Shown: positions 27,171 through 36,424, counted from the stretch's first letter. The stretch is 64,000 nucleotides of DNA from Burkholderia sp. SRS-W-2-2016 (GCF_001931485.1 NZ_MSDV01000012.1:1-64000), one strand, 5' to 3'. The notes: generated by a model from the sequence alone, not told the origin. Numbers and translations are program-made.

Positions 27171-28361
27171 ATGGCGAGTGCATACGACGCAGAGCAATCG
27201 GCGGGAGTAATCGTTGGTGCGGAATTGAATGGACTGGGGGTCGCGCGTTCGCTTGCGCGGGCTCATGTACCGGTTGTGGCTGTGGATACGAGAACGCGCG
27301 CGGGGACCTGGTGTCGCCATGTTCACGCGCATCAGGTGAAAAGCTTTGTCGGCAAGGTATTCGTCGACGAGATGATCGAACTGGGCAAACGCTTCGATCG
27401 TCCGCCGGTGCTGATTCTGACCGACGAAGACGCGGTCCATGCGGTATCGGAAAACCGCGAGGCGCTGTCGCACTGGTTTCGCTTCCGCCTGCCGGTCGAC
27501 GATACCGTGAAGATGCTGTCGAGCAAGGCGCGCTTTCATGAATTCGCGCAACAGCATCACTTTCGGGTGCCGCATTCGGTGGTGCTCGACAGTCTCGGCG
27601 ACATCGAACGGCTGACCGAGTTGCGCTACCCGTGCGTGCTGAAACCGGACGACAAGCGCAACGTGCTGCGCGGCGAGAAGGAACGCGCGGTGCGCGTCGA
27701 CACGCTGGCCGCGGCGCGCGCGATCGCGATCGCGATGCTGGCGACGCCGGGCGGCATCATCGCGCAGGAATGGATCGAAGGGCCTGACAGCAACATCCAT
27801 TTCACGCTGTTTTATCGCGGCAGCGGCGGGCGCATGGTCAGCATGTTCACCGGCCGCAAGGTGTTGAGCTCACCGCCCGGCACCGGCAATACCGCGATCT
27901 GCGTGGCCGCGCCCGAGGCGCGCGAGCAGCTCGAGCCGCTCACGCGCGCGTTCGCGGAACAGGCCGGTTTCGAAGGGATGGGCAGTATCGAATACAAGTG
28001 GGACGACAACTACAACGAGTTCGTGATCGTCGAGCCGACGGTCGGCCGGACGGACTGGCAGGAGGAAATCGCGACGCTGTGCGGCGTCAACATTCCGCTC
28101 GCCGCGTACCGCCACGAACTCGGTTTGCCGCAGTTACCGGAGCGTCAGAGCCGGGTGCCGGTCGCGTGGCGCGCGACTTTCACCGACCGGCCGCCGCGCG
28201 AGTTGCTGAGCGCGCAGACGAAGATCGTCGACGGCTATTTCCGTTGGAGCGATCCGTTTCCGGCCTTGCAGCATTACGTGTTGATGAACCCGCTGCGACG
28301 TATGAAGCGCAGCTTCAAAAAAGCGCTAAGAGCGCCAGAATCGCGCCAGGCAAAAGCCTGA
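27171..28361 (+). CDS. ATP-grasp carboxylate-amine ligase-like protein of EPS locus A
   Basis: The 396-residue cytoplasmic protein has an N-terminal pre-ATP-grasp domain (AGVIVGAELNGLGVARSLARAHVPVVAVD). The ATP-grasp core includes YPCVLKPDDKRN (ATP-binding Lys), IIAQEWIEGPDSN (adenine-contact region) and GMGSIEYKWDDNYNEFVIVEPTVGRTDW (metal-binding Glu). ATG 27171 is chosen; in-frame sequence upstream is atypical. Such enzymes join a carboxylate to an amine, so a role in attaching an amino acid or similar group to a sugar or lipid is plausible. It opens the locus and lies 13 bp from the FAD protein gene. Its substrate is unknown. Confidence 0.85.
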   Translation: MASAYDAEQSAGVIVGAELNGLGVARSLARAHVPVVAVDTRTRAGTWCRHVHAHQVKSFVGKVFVDEMIELGKRFDRPPVLILTDEDAVHAVSENREALSHWFRFRLPVDDTVKMLSSKARFHEFAQQHHFRVPHSVVLDSLGDIERLTELRYPCVLKPDDKRNVLRGEKERAVRVDTLAAARAIAIAMLATPGGIIAQEWIEGPDSNIHFTLFYRGSGGRMVSMFTGRKVLSSPPGTGNTAICVAAPEAREQLEPLTRAFAEQAGFEGMGSIEYKWDDNYNEFVIVEPTVGRTDWQEEIATLCGVNIPLAAYRHELGLPQLPERQSRVPVAWRATFTDRPPRELLSAQTKIVDGYFRWSDPFPALQHYVLMNPLRRMKRSFKKALRAPESRQAKA

Positions 28362-28374
28362 CTGGAGACCAGCA

Positions 28375-29619
28375 ATGACCGATACGATCATTATCGGTGC
28401 GGGGCCTTACGGGTTGTCGTTGGCCGCGCATCTGAAAGCCGCGGGCATGGAGCATCAGATCATCGGCGAGCCGATGGCCGCGTGGCGCCACTACATGCCG
28501 CCGGGCATGATGCTGCGCTCCGAAGCGTTCGCGTCGAGCCTGCAGGCGCCGCGCAGCGGCTTCACCATCGAGGATTACTGCCGCCTCAAAGGGCTGCCGT
28601 ACAGCGCGCTCGGGATGGCGCTGCCGCTCGAAACCTTCGTCGACTACGGTCTGTGGTTCCAGGCGAATCTGGTCGGCGAAACCCAGCAGGCCGACGTGCT
28701 GTCGCTGCGTCGCGTGAACGACGAATTCCAGTTGTTGCTGACCGACGGCCGCGCGTTCAGCGCGCGCAAGGTCGTGATCGCGCTCGGCCTGAAGAGCTTC
28801 GCGCAAACGCCGCCGCCGCTGCAAGGGCTGCCCGAGCGGTACGTATCGCATTCGGAACGCTACGGCAATCTCGAGTGGGCGAGCGGCAACGATGTCGCGA
28901 TCGTCGGCGGCGGGCAGTCGGCGCTCGGCCTGTCCGCGCTGCTGCACGAACTCGGCGCGCGCGCGCACGTGCTGATGCGCGAAGACCTCGTGGTCTGGCA
29001 TGAACGTCCGCTGGGCGGCCGCCATCTGCTCGCGCGTCTGAAGACGCCCGACGCGGGGCTCGGGCGCGGCTGGCGCTCGCTGTTCCTGTCCGAATGCCCG
29101 GGTCTGTTCCACATGCTCGATCCGACCCGGCGCCGCCAGATCATGGATCACTCGTATGGCGCGTCCGGCGCGTGGTGGCTGCGCGACCGGGTCGTCGACA
29201 AGGTGCGGATCTCGCATCGCACCGTGGTGAACGGCGCGGCGATCGAAAACGGGCGGGTCGTGCTGAGCGTGCTCAGCGACGGCAGGCAGGAGCGGGTGAG
29301 CGCCGATCACGTGATCGCCGCGACCGGCTTTCGCACCGACATGCGCCAGCACGCGTTCCTGTCGCGGGAACTGGCGGAGGCGTTGTCGACCCAGGGCGGG
29401 ATGCCCGAACTTAGCTCGCACTACGAAACCCGCGTGCACGGCCTGTATGTGATCGGACCGGCGTCCGCGCACAGCTTCGGGCCGGTGATGCGCTTCGTGT
29501 ATGGCACCAAGCACGCGTCGCCGACGGTGGCGCGCCACCTTAACGGCTCGTTGAAGGCGGATGCGCGGCAGCGCGCGTTGGCCCGCCGTCCGCGCGCCGC
29601 TGCCGGAGTATCCAGGTGA
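28375..29619 (+). CDS. FAD/NAD(P)-binding oxidoreductase of EPS locus A
   Basis: The 414-residue flavoprotein has MTDTIIIGAGPYGLSLAAHL at the N-terminus (FAD Rossmann GxGxxG). A second Rossmann is NDVAIVGGGQSALGLSALLHELG around residue 175, and the closing HVIAATGFRTDM plus VHGLYVIGPASAHSFGPVMRFVYG is typical of flavin monooxygenase-like or lysine N6-hydroxylase-like enzymes. ACTGGAG precedes the start. It overlaps the next gene by GTGA. Together with the ATP-grasp gene it suggests a dedicated modification of the polymer or of a precursor. The reaction itself cannot be read from sequence. Confidence 0.82.
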   Translation: MTDTIIIGAGPYGLSLAAHLKAAGMEHQIIGEPMAAWRHYMPPGMMLRSEAFASSLQAPRSGFTIEDYCRLKGLPYSALGMALPLETFVDYGLWFQANLVGETQQADVLSLRRVNDEFQLLLTDGRAFSARKVVIALGLKSFAQTPPPLQGLPERYVSHSERYGNLEWASGNDVAIVGGGQSALGLSALLHELGARAHVLMREDLVVWHERPLGGRHLLARLKTPDAGLGRGWRSLFLSECPGLFHMLDPTRRRQIMDHSYGASGAWWLRDRVVDKVRISHRTVVNGAAIENGRVVLSVLSDGRQERVSADHVIAATGFRTDMRQHAFLSRELAEALSTQGGMPELSSHYETRVHGLYVIGPASAHSFGPVMRFVYGTKHASPTVARHLNGSLKADARQRALARRPRAAAGVSR

Positions 29620-30575
29620 GCAAATCCGATGCAATGGGCGGCGAGAGCCGCCCGGCGATGGGCCCGCACGACGGCTATCGCCGCAGCCGCATGAAACGGT
29701 TCAAAGGTCTCGTCAAGGAAATGCTGGCGGGCCTCGTGGTGACCTCGGGGCTCGCGTGGCTCACGCGGGTCGTGCTGTGGCGCGACCGCGTCGCGGTGCT
29801 GCTCTATCACGATCCCGATCCGGCCACGCTCGACCGCCATCTGACCTATCTGAAGACCGTCTGCGAGCTGGTGCCGCTGACCGATGTCAGTGCGCCCAGC
29901 CGGGGCCGCCGCCGCGCGGCGATCACGCTCGACGACGGCCACGCCGGCAACGCCGCGCTGCTGCCGGTGTTCGTCAAGCACAACGTGCGGCCGACGATCT
30001 TTCTATGCAGCCGCATCGTCGGGCGCAACCGCAGTCACTGGTGGCTGCATCCCGGTTCGCTGCGCGCCGGCCACGAGCAGCTCAAGCAGATGAGCAACGA
30101 CCAGCGCCTCGCCGCGCTGGCCGCGCAGGGCTATCAGCAGGACGGCGACGACCGCGCGACCGGTCTGTCGATCGAGCAGATGCAGGCGATGCGCGCGCAC
30201 ATCGACTTCCAGGCGCATACCCGCTTTCATCCGATCCTGACCAAATGCAGCGACGCCGAGAGCGCGACCGAAATCATCGAAAGCCGCCATGAAATCGAGG
30301 CGATGCTGCAGCAGCCGTGCGAGCACTTCGCCTATCCGAACGGCAACTACGGCGAGCGCGAAGTCGAACTGGTGCGCCGGGCCGGCTTCACGAGCGCGCG
30401 CACCTGCGACATCGGCTGGTGCGACCAGCGCAGCGATCCGCTGCGGCTGCCCACGATCATCATCGACGACAGCGCATCGACGCTGCGCTTTGCCGCGCAG
30501 CTGAGCGGGGTCGCGTTGTTTCTGCGGTATCTGAAAGCCGGCGGGGGCTGGCGCGGCAAGTTTCCGCAGTTCTGA
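29616..30575 (+). CDS. Polysaccharide deacetylase (NodB family)
   Basis: The 319-residue protein has the NodB homology motifs. ITLDDGHAGN gives the Asp106-Asp107 pair, QAHTRFHP gives metal His201 and His205, and FAYPNGNYGERE with AGFTSARTC covers the later motifs. A basic segment and a hydrophobic stretch near residues 33-55 may anchor it at the membrane, or may belong to the GTG-start extension. It probably removes N-acetyl groups from a hexosamine in the repeat unit or polymer. GTG 29616 overlaps the upstream stop (GTGA), indicating coupling; M26 (MKRFKGL) is an alternative start. Confidence 0.87.
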   Translation: MSKSDAMGGESRPAMGPHDGYRRSRMKRFKGLVKEMLAGLVVTSGLAWLTRVVLWRDRVAVLLYHDPDPATLDRHLTYLKTVCELVPLTDVSAPSRGRRRAAITLDDGHAGNAALLPVFVKHNVRPTIFLCSRIVGRNRSHWWLHPGSLRAGHEQLKQMSNDQRLAALAAQGYQQDGDDRATGLSIEQMQAMRAHIDFQAHTRFHPILTKCSDAESATEIIESRHEIEAMLQQPCEHFAYPNGNYGEREVELVRRAGFTSARTCDIGWCDQRSDPLRLPTIIIDDSASTLRFAAQLSGVALFLRYLKAGGGWRGKFPQF

Positions 30576-30647
30576 ACAGACAGTCCGTTCGCTTGACCGT
30601 CCGGGCCTTCGGCCGACGGTTGCAGGGGCATTCGACAGGAGAGCAAC

Positions 30648-31892
30648 ATGCAGCGTTGCAGGGTACTGGTGATCAACGATTTCGTCGAGAAGGGCGGTGC
30701 GGAGGTGGTCTATCAACAATCCGCCGCGCTGTTGGCCACACTGCCGGGCGTCGAAGTCGAGCAATTCGACGACAGCCAGTTTTCCGCGCGCTCGACCAAG
30801 CTGACCCGCTCGTGGAACACGACCGCCGCGCGCGCGCTGGAAAAGACGCTGCTGCGCTTCCGGCCGCACCGGATCATGGTGCACAACTATCACAACCTGC
30901 TGTCGCCATCGATTCTCGCGGTGATCGCGCGGCATCAGCGCGAGTTGCGCTATCTCGCGTATCACACCTGCCACGATTACCACCTCGTGTACTACAACCC
31001 GTCGCTGCAGTACTTCGATCGCCAGGGACACCCGATCATCCTGCCGCTCGACGCGCTGCGCACCCGCGCGATCTTCATGCTGCGGCCGACCCCGAAGGGG
31101 CTGGTGCACGATCTGATGACCAAGGCGTGGTGGCACGCGATCCGCGCGATGTATCAGCCGGCCCGCGTGTTCGACACGATCATCTGTCCGGGCGAGTTCA
31201 TGGAGGAGGCGCTGCATCGCTGCGGCATTCGCAACACGGAGCTGGTGCGCAATCCGTCCGCGGTGCCGGACGCGCTGCCGCCGGTGGTGGTGCGCGACAA
31301 GCAGCGCTTCAATATCGCGTTCGTCGGCCGCATCTCGCCGGAAAAGGGCCTGCTGCAATTCCTGCAGCTCGCTGAGGCGGCCGGCTTCGAGCGGATCGGC
31401 TGTATCGGCGTATATGGCGACGGGCCCGATCGCGCGACGATCGAGCAGCGCTACGCGCAACTGATCGAGCAGCGCAAGCTGATCCTGTTCGGCAGCATGC
31501 CGCAGCAGCAGCTATTTCCCGCGATCCGCGAGTTCGCCGATGCGATCGTGGTGTCGTCGGTGGGCGCGGAAAACGCGCCGCTGGTCGTGATCGAAGGGGC
31601 GATGCTGGGGCTGCCGGTGCTGATCCGGGACGGCGGCGCGATGGCCAATACCGCGGAAGGGGTCGGCAACAAGATCAAGTTCCACTTCGATCCGGCGAGC
31701 CTCACGCGCGCGCTCGACGAGCTGGCCGTGCATCTGGCGGACGACACGCGAAGCTACAACGTCGGCGACTATCTGCCCGCGCATTACGCGCAGCGGCTCG
31801 CGGAAATCATGCACATCGGCGACAAACCGGCCCCTTTTGCGGCGAGCGGCCGGCCGCCGCGCTTTGCCAATAATCCGCGTCCGGCACCATAA
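30648..31892 (+). CDS. GT4-family glycosyltransferase
   Basis: This 414-residue retaining glycosyltransferase is of the GT-B fold. The N-terminal domain starts VLVINDFVEKGGAEVVYQQ (GGAE motif). The C-terminal domain has NIAFVGRISPEKGLLQFLQ and the EX7E pair in GAENAPLVVIEGAMLGLPV (Glu308 and Glu316). It would add a sugar from a nucleotide donor to the undecaprenyl-linked repeat unit on the cytoplasmic side. GACAGGAG precedes the ATG. It ends the first sub-block of EPS locus A and is followed by an AT-rich gap. Confidence 0.9.
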   Translation: MQRCRVLVINDFVEKGGAEVVYQQSAALLATLPGVEVEQFDDSQFSARSTKLTRSWNTTAARALEKTLLRFRPHRIMVHNYHNLLSPSILAVIARHQRELRYLAYHTCHDYHLVYYNPSLQYFDRQGHPIILPLDALRTRAIFMLRPTPKGLVHDLMTKAWWHAIRAMYQPARVFDTIICPGEFMEEALHRCGIRNTELVRNPSAVPDALPPVVVRDKQRFNIAFVGRISPEKGLLQFLQLAEAAGFERIGCIGVYGDGPDRATIEQRYAQLIEQRKLILFGSMPQQQLFPAIREFADAIVVSSVGAENAPLVVIEGAMLGLPVLIRDGGAMANTAEGVGNKIKFHFDPASLTRALDELAVHLADDTRSYNVGDYLPAHYAQRLAEIMHIGDKPAPFAASGRPPRFANNPRPAP

Positions 31893-32054
31893 AAAAGTAT
31901 TTGCAGATGATAGGAAAAATGGCGTCGATAAACGGGGCGATATTAGCCGCGGAATCACGCCATTTTCTTATTGCGCTATTCGTCTGAAGCAAGCGGCTCT
32001 GGTAATGGCTTTTGTGTGCGCTGCCGAACGTTGGAATCAGGGTAACTCTGAATA

Positions 32055-32270
32055 TTATGATCGCCAGAGAAAGGCGTTATTCACGCGCTGAAGTACGAGG
32101 CGTGACACAGCAATAGCAAAAAGCAATAGCAATGCCGCAAGCGCGGCGCCGACCCCGGCAATGGTCGGATTAATGGCCGAAAGAAGGCCAGCGGTTATCA
32201 GAACAATCGCATGTGCAGGTCGTGACGTTTGCGTGACAAGGCGGACGGAAATCGACTGAGCGGGGAAACC
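32055..32270 (-). pseudogene. Possible remnant of a membrane protein in the AT-rich gap
   Basis: An open leftward frame of 71 codons ends at TAA 32055-32057. It contains two hydrophobic segments, HAIVLITAGLLSAINPTIAG and GAALAALLLLFAIAVSRLVL, then a hydrophilic tail. It follows two consecutive in-frame TGA codons and has no ATG, GTG or TTG ahead of the helices. It therefore looks like the C-terminal end of a lost membrane-protein gene rather than an active one. The rest of the 31893-32359 gap shows nothing else. Confidence 0.28.
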
Positions 32271-32309
32271 TCATCACCAGGGCCCGCAGTTAGTCGATCT
32301 AAACAAGAG

Positions 32310-32331
32310 CGTGGCCGCAAGAGCGGCCACG
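32310..32331 (-). terminator. Terminator of the small exported protein gene
   Basis: CGTGGCCGC (32310-32318) pairs perfectly with GCGGCCACG (32323-32331) around a 4-nt loop. On the minus strand it is followed by CTCTTGTTTA. It lies 29 bp past the stop of the 32360-32749 gene. Confidence 0.8.
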
Positions 32332-32359
32332 GTGAAACGGGGGATCCGACAGTTAGCGC

Positions 32360-32749
32360 TCAGCGCACGCTGTACGGATCGGAGGTCTGGGGAGACGCGT
32401 AGGTCTGGTCTGAATTCCACAAATCGTTGCTGTACGGGTCCGCTGCGTTTTTCGTGCGGGCAGGCTGACTGACGCGTGAACGTTTCTGTTTCGGCCGGCT
32501 GTTCTGGGTTTCGGTGTAGATGTTGGGCGCCACATAACGATTCTTTTTCGCGTACGCGAAATCCGGCGCCGAACCGTAAAGCGTAGTGGTAGTGGCGCTG
32601 GCGGCATGAGGTTTCATCGCATCGAGTTGTGACTGTTTTTCGACATAACGCGGTGCGTAAGGCGATGAGGCGGCGGATACAGTGCTTTGCGCAAATGCCG
32701 CCTGCGCAGTAAGCAGTACCGGAATAACGGCGGCGAGTAGTTTTTTCAT
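32360..32749 (-). CDS. Small exported protein of unknown function
   Basis: The 129-residue protein begins MKKLLAAVIPVLLTAQAAFA, a clear Sec signal peptide cut near AFA-QS. It then continues with a Tyr/Ser/Asn-rich polar sequence (SSPYAPRYVEKQSQL, APDFAYAKKNRYVAPNIY, NDLWNSDQTYASPQTSDPYSVR). No known domain was recognised. It lies within EPS locus A but on the opposite strand, divergent from wzc with a 239-bp shared promoter region, and has its own terminator. A periplasmic accessory role is only suggested by location. ATG 32749 is chosen from the signal peptide. Confidence 0.75.
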   Translation of the reverse strand: MKKLLAAVIPVLLTAQAAFAQSTVSAASSPYAPRYVEKQSQLDAMKPHAASATTTTLYGSAPDFAYAKKNRYVAPNIYTETQNSRPKQKRSRVSQPARTKNAADPYSNDLWNSDQTYASPQTSDPYSVR

Positions 32750-32988
32750 TTCGGTCTCCGTAAAAAGCGTGTGAAGCGATGTTATAGGAAAACCACCTGA
32801 AATCGCATAGGTGTTTTTGAACAAAAAGCAATTGAAATGGCGTAAATCGCCTGGTCCGGTTCGGCTCCCACGGGGTGGACGACACGGAGCGGGTTTAACT
32901 GGATGCGGCAACGGCAGTCGATGACGAGGCGCAGCGCCTCGCGGCGCCGGTCGGAAGTGGCAACCGTCGAGACTTAGGGAGAACGCGC

Positions 32989-35208
32989 ATGAATCCGAGC
33001 AGTGCACCGTTCGATAGCCGGAACAACAACAGCGAACATCCGCCGGCAGGCTTCGCGAATTATCTGGATGCGCTGTACGACAATCGCAAGCTGATTGCGA
33101 TCACCACCGCCGTGGCGCTCGCGCTCGGCGTCGGTTATTCGATCTTCTCCCAGCCGGTGTATCGCGCGGACATCCTCGTGCAGGTCGAGGAAAACGCGAA
33201 CACTTCTTCTAAGAGCGTGCTCGGCGACGTGTCGGCGATGTTCGACGTGAAGACGGCGACCTCCGGCGAAGCGCAGGTGATCGGCTCGCGCATGGTGGTG
33301 GGCCGCGCGGTCGACAAGCTCAACCTGTCGATCGAAGCGACGCCGCGCTACTACCCGCTGTTCGGCCGCTGGCTCGCGCGCCATTCGGAAAGTCTGTCGA
33401 CCCCCGGACCGCACGGCTACGTGTACGGCAGCGAGAGCATCAGCGTGTCGAAATTCGACGTGCCCGAGGAGCTGTTCGATAAATCGTTCGTGCTGCGGAT
33501 GGGCGAAGGCTCGAGCTACCAGCTGCAATACGGCAAGCTCAGACTCGACGGCACCGTCGGTCAGCCGCTCACCGCGACCACCAACTACGGCCCGATTACG
33601 CTGCTGGTCGACAAGATCGAAGCGCATCCGGGCGCGACGTTCGAATTGCGCCGCCAGTCGGCGCTGACCACCACCGAAAAGCTGCGCCACGATCTGTCGA
33701 TCGCCGAAAAAGGCAAGGAGTCCGACATTCTCGGCGTGTCGCTCGAAGGTAGCGATCCGAAGCAGATCAGCGCGATTCTCGAAACCATCGCGGGCGAGTA
33801 CGTCAGCCAGAACGTGAAGCGCAAATCGGAAGAAGCCGAACGTTCGATCCGCTTCCTCGAAATGCAGCTGCCGGAACTGCGCCAGCAACTGTCCGATTCG
33901 GAAACCCGCTTCAACCAGTTCCGCGCGAAGCACGGCACGGTCGACCTCGGCGAGGAAGCGACCAACCTGCTGCAACTGTCGGTGCAGGCGCAGACCCGCC
34001 AGGCCGAACTCGAACAGAAGCGCAACGAATTGCTGTCGCGCTTCACGGATCAACACCCGGCCGTGCAATCGGTCAACGCGCAACTGGCCGCCGCGCGCCA
34101 GGAAGCGCAACAGATCGCGAGCCGCACGCAATCGTTGCCGCCGCTCGAACAGAACGTGCTGCGCATGCAGCGCGACGTGCAGGTGGGCACCGAACTCGAC
34201 ACCACGCTGCGCAACACGCTCGAACAGCTGAAGCTGATCAAGGCGGGCAAGGCCGGCAACGTGCGGGTGGTCGACGGCGCGGTCGCGCCCGATACGCCGG
34301 TGCGGCCCAAGCCGCTGCTGATCATCACCGCGGCGCTGATGCTGGGCCTGTTCGTCGGCGTGGTGATCGCGCTGGTGCGCCAGCGTCTGTTCGACGCGAT
34401 CGACGATCCGTACGAAGTCGAGCTGCGCACCGGTCTGCCGGTGTTCGCGAGCGTGCCGTTCAGCCGTCAGGAAGAGAAGTTCGCCAATAGCCGCCGTCAT
34501 TCGCCGTCGCAAAGCCTCGTGCTGGCCGGCGAAGCGGTGATCGATCCGGCGATCGAAAGTCTGCGCGGTTTCCGCACCGCGCTCGAATTCACGATGACCA
34601 AGGCGCGCAATCGCGTCGTGCTGGTGACCGGTCCGACGCCGGGGATCGGCAAGTCGTTCGTCGCGCTGAATCTGGCCGCGGTGATCGGCGCGACCGGCAA
34701 GCGCGTGCTGATCGTCGATGCGGACCTGCGGCGCGGTTTCCTGCACCGCCACCTGGGCGGCGAGCGCGGCCCGGGTCTGTCGGATCTGATCCAGGGCACG
34801 CAGCCGGCCGACGAACTGATTCGCGCGACCCGCTTCCCGGGCGTCGACTTCCTCGCCAGCGGCCGTCCGGTCGCGAGCCCGAGCGACGTGCTGTCGAACC
34901 CGCGGCTCGAAGCGCTGGTGCGCCAGGTCGCGAGCAACTACGACGTCGTGCTGCTCGACGGGCCGCCGGTGCTGCTGGCCTCGGACGCGATGCGGCTGGC
35001 CTGCGTGGCGGGCACCACGTTTTTCGTCGCGCGTCAGGGCGTGACCGGGATCGGCGAATTGCGCGAGTCGGTGCGGCAGATGCAGAAGGTCGGCTTGCCG
35101 GTGCGCGGCGTGATCATGAACGGCCTGCGCATGCGGCCCGGGCGCTACAGCTACGGCTACGGACGCTATCGCCACGCGAGCTACATCTACAAGCCTTACG
35201 AGAACTGA
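32989..35208 (+). CDS. wzc: Wzc-type polysaccharide co-polymerase with tyrosine autokinase, locus A
   Basis: The 739-residue inner-membrane protein has an N-terminal Wzz domain (LDALYDNRKLIAITTAVALALGVGYS first TM; long periplasmic coiled coil; second TM near LLIITAALMLGLFVGVVIALV). A cytoplasmic BY-kinase domain follows: Walker A TGPTPGIGKSF at ~546-556, A' VLIVDADLRRG at ~574, Walker B VVLLDGPPV at ~652. The tail RYSYGYGRYRHASYIYKPY supplies seven tyrosines for autophosphorylation. It controls chain length and export. No matching Wza or phosphatase is present in this locus. ATG 32989 follows AGGGAG. Confidence 0.95.
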   Translation: MNPSSAPFDSRNNNSEHPPAGFANYLDALYDNRKLIAITTAVALALGVGYSIFSQPVYRADILVQVEENANTSSKSVLGDVSAMFDVKTATSGEAQVIGSRMVVGRAVDKLNLSIEATPRYYPLFGRWLARHSESLSTPGPHGYVYGSESISVSKFDVPEELFDKSFVLRMGEGSSYQLQYGKLRLDGTVGQPLTATTNYGPITLLVDKIEAHPGATFELRRQSALTTTEKLRHDLSIAEKGKESDILGVSLEGSDPKQISAILETIAGEYVSQNVKRKSEEAERSIRFLEMQLPELRQQLSDSETRFNQFRAKHGTVDLGEEATNLLQLSVQAQTRQAELEQKRNELLSRFTDQHPAVQSVNAQLAAARQEAQQIASRTQSLPPLEQNVLRMQRDVQVGTELDTTLRNTLEQLKLIKAGKAGNVRVVDGAVAPDTPVRPKPLLIITAALMLGLFVGVVIALVRQRLFDAIDDPYEVELRTGLPVFASVPFSRQEEKFANSRRHSPSQSLVLAGEAVIDPAIESLRGFRTALEFTMTKARNRVVLVTGPTPGIGKSFVALNLAAVIGATGKRVLIVDADLRRGFLHRHLGGERGPGLSDLIQGTQPADELIRATRFPGVDFLASGRPVASPSDVLSNPRLEALVRQVASNYDVVLLDGPPVLLASDAMRLACVAGTTFFVARQGVTGIGELRESVRQMQKVGLPVRGVIMNGLRMRPGRYSYGYGRYRHASYIYKPYEN

Positions 35209-35225
35209 AACCGGCGTGTCGCGCG

Positions 35226-35257
35226 CCGTGCGCCGGGGGTAGGGGCGCGGCGCACGG
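35226..35257 (+). other. Stable hairpin between wzc and the next glycosyltransferase
   Basis: CCGTGCGCCG (35226-35235) pairs with CGGCGCACGG (35248-35257) over a 12-nt loop, but no T-tract follows. It may be an mRNA stability or attenuation element within the EPS transcript rather than a terminator. Confidence 0.45.
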
Positions 35258-35316
35258 GCCACAGTACGCGACATCACAACAACACCATCAGTCGAAGGGA
35301 TTTAGGGGTTGCTCGG

Positions 35317-36420
35317 ATGAAACAGCTATTCGTTACGCCTTTTCTGCCTCAGAAAAACGCGCCACAAGCTGGCCACCGTCTGGCCTACGATTACCTGACC
35401 CGGCTCGCGGCCGAAACGGAACTGGACGTGCTGATCCTGTCGCGCGCACCGGTCGACGAGAAGGACATCGAGTTTCGCGCGAACGTGCGCAACGTGTATG
35501 TGAAACCGGTCAGCCGTTTCGACATGCTGCCGTCGTTGCTCGCCAATCCGCTGGGTTTTACGCCGCGCTTTTTCTCGCGTTATACAAAATCGGTCGATGC
35601 GTTTCTCGGCGAGCTCGTCGAGCGCAATCGCTACAGCACGGTGCGGCTCGAATTTTCGCAGTGCTTTCCGTATGCGCCGGGATTGCGCGAACGCTTCGGC
35701 GATCGGCTGAAGATCGTGATGGGCGTGCACGACGTGCAGCTGCAGGTGGTGCTGCGGATCAAGAGCATCGAAGGCTGGCTGTTCACGCGGCAGACCTTCG
35801 CGCTTGAGCAGCGCCTGCTCAAGCTCGCCGACAAGGTGCTGGTGCTGTCGCACAAGGACGCGCAGCTGATCAACGGCCTCTATCCGGGGATCGGCAACGT
35901 GCAGGTGGTGCCGATTCCGCTGCCGGGTTTCCTGAAAGACGTGCGGCGCTCCGCCGAGACCGTGAAGAAAGGCAACATCCTGTTCTGGGGCGCGATGCAG
36001 CGCCGCGAGAACGAAGAGGCGTTGCTGCATTTCGTCGACTCGACCTTTCTGCCGCTGCGCCGCCGCGGGCTGGAACTGAAGCTGTTCGTGGTCGGCTCCG
36101 ATCCGGGCGAGCGGGTCAAACGCCTGCATGGCGACGATATCTGCGTGACCGGTTTCGTCGAGAACCCCGGCAAGTATTTCGAGTCCGCCGACATCGGCGT
36201 GGTGCCGCTTCTGTCCGGCGCCGGCGTGAAGCTGAAGACGCTCGAAATGCTCGCGGCCAAAGTGCCGGTCGTGTCGACTCCGCTCGGCGCGGAAGGCGTC
36301 GAATACGACGGCAACCTGCTGAACGTCTGCGAGATCGACGCGTTCGCCGACGTGATCGAGCGGCTCTACCGCGGCGGTCCGGCGAGCGTGAGCGCGCCGT
36401 CGATGGCTTACCAGGCGTGA
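35317..36420 (+). CDS. GT4-like glycosyltransferase, second in locus A
   Basis: The 367-residue protein starts KQLFVTPFLPQKNAPQAGHRLAYDYLTRLA, the N-terminal half of a GT-B transferase. The C-terminal half contains GNILFWGAMQRRENEEALLHF, VTGFVENPGKYFESADIGVVPLLSGAGVKLKTLEMLAAKVPVVSTPLG, which is the conserved donor-binding region of GT4-type enzymes. It probably adds another sugar to the lipid-linked repeat unit. The next gene starts 4 bp after its stop, so they are coupled. Confidence 0.88.
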   Translation: MKQLFVTPFLPQKNAPQAGHRLAYDYLTRLAAETELDVLILSRAPVDEKDIEFRANVRNVYVKPVSRFDMLPSLLANPLGFTPRFFSRYTKSVDAFLGELVERNRYSTVRLEFSQCFPYAPGLRERFGDRLKIVMGVHDVQLQVVLRIKSIEGWLFTRQTFALEQRLLKLADKVLVLSHKDAQLINGLYPGIGNVQVVPIPLPGFLKDVRRSAETVKKGNILFWGAMQRRENEEALLHFVDSTFLPLRRRGLELKLFVVGSDPGERVKRLHGDDICVTGFVENPGKYFESADIGVVPLLSGAGVKLKTLEMLAAKVPVVSTPLGAEGVEYDGNLLNVCEIDAFADVIERLYRGGPASVSAPSMAYQA

Positions 36421-36424
36421 TGCG

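Noticed and set aside
32310..32331. A repetitive extragenic palindrome or transposon end
   Set aside because: It is a single short hairpin with a T-rich 3' side in the right place for a terminator. No second copy was noticed in the window.
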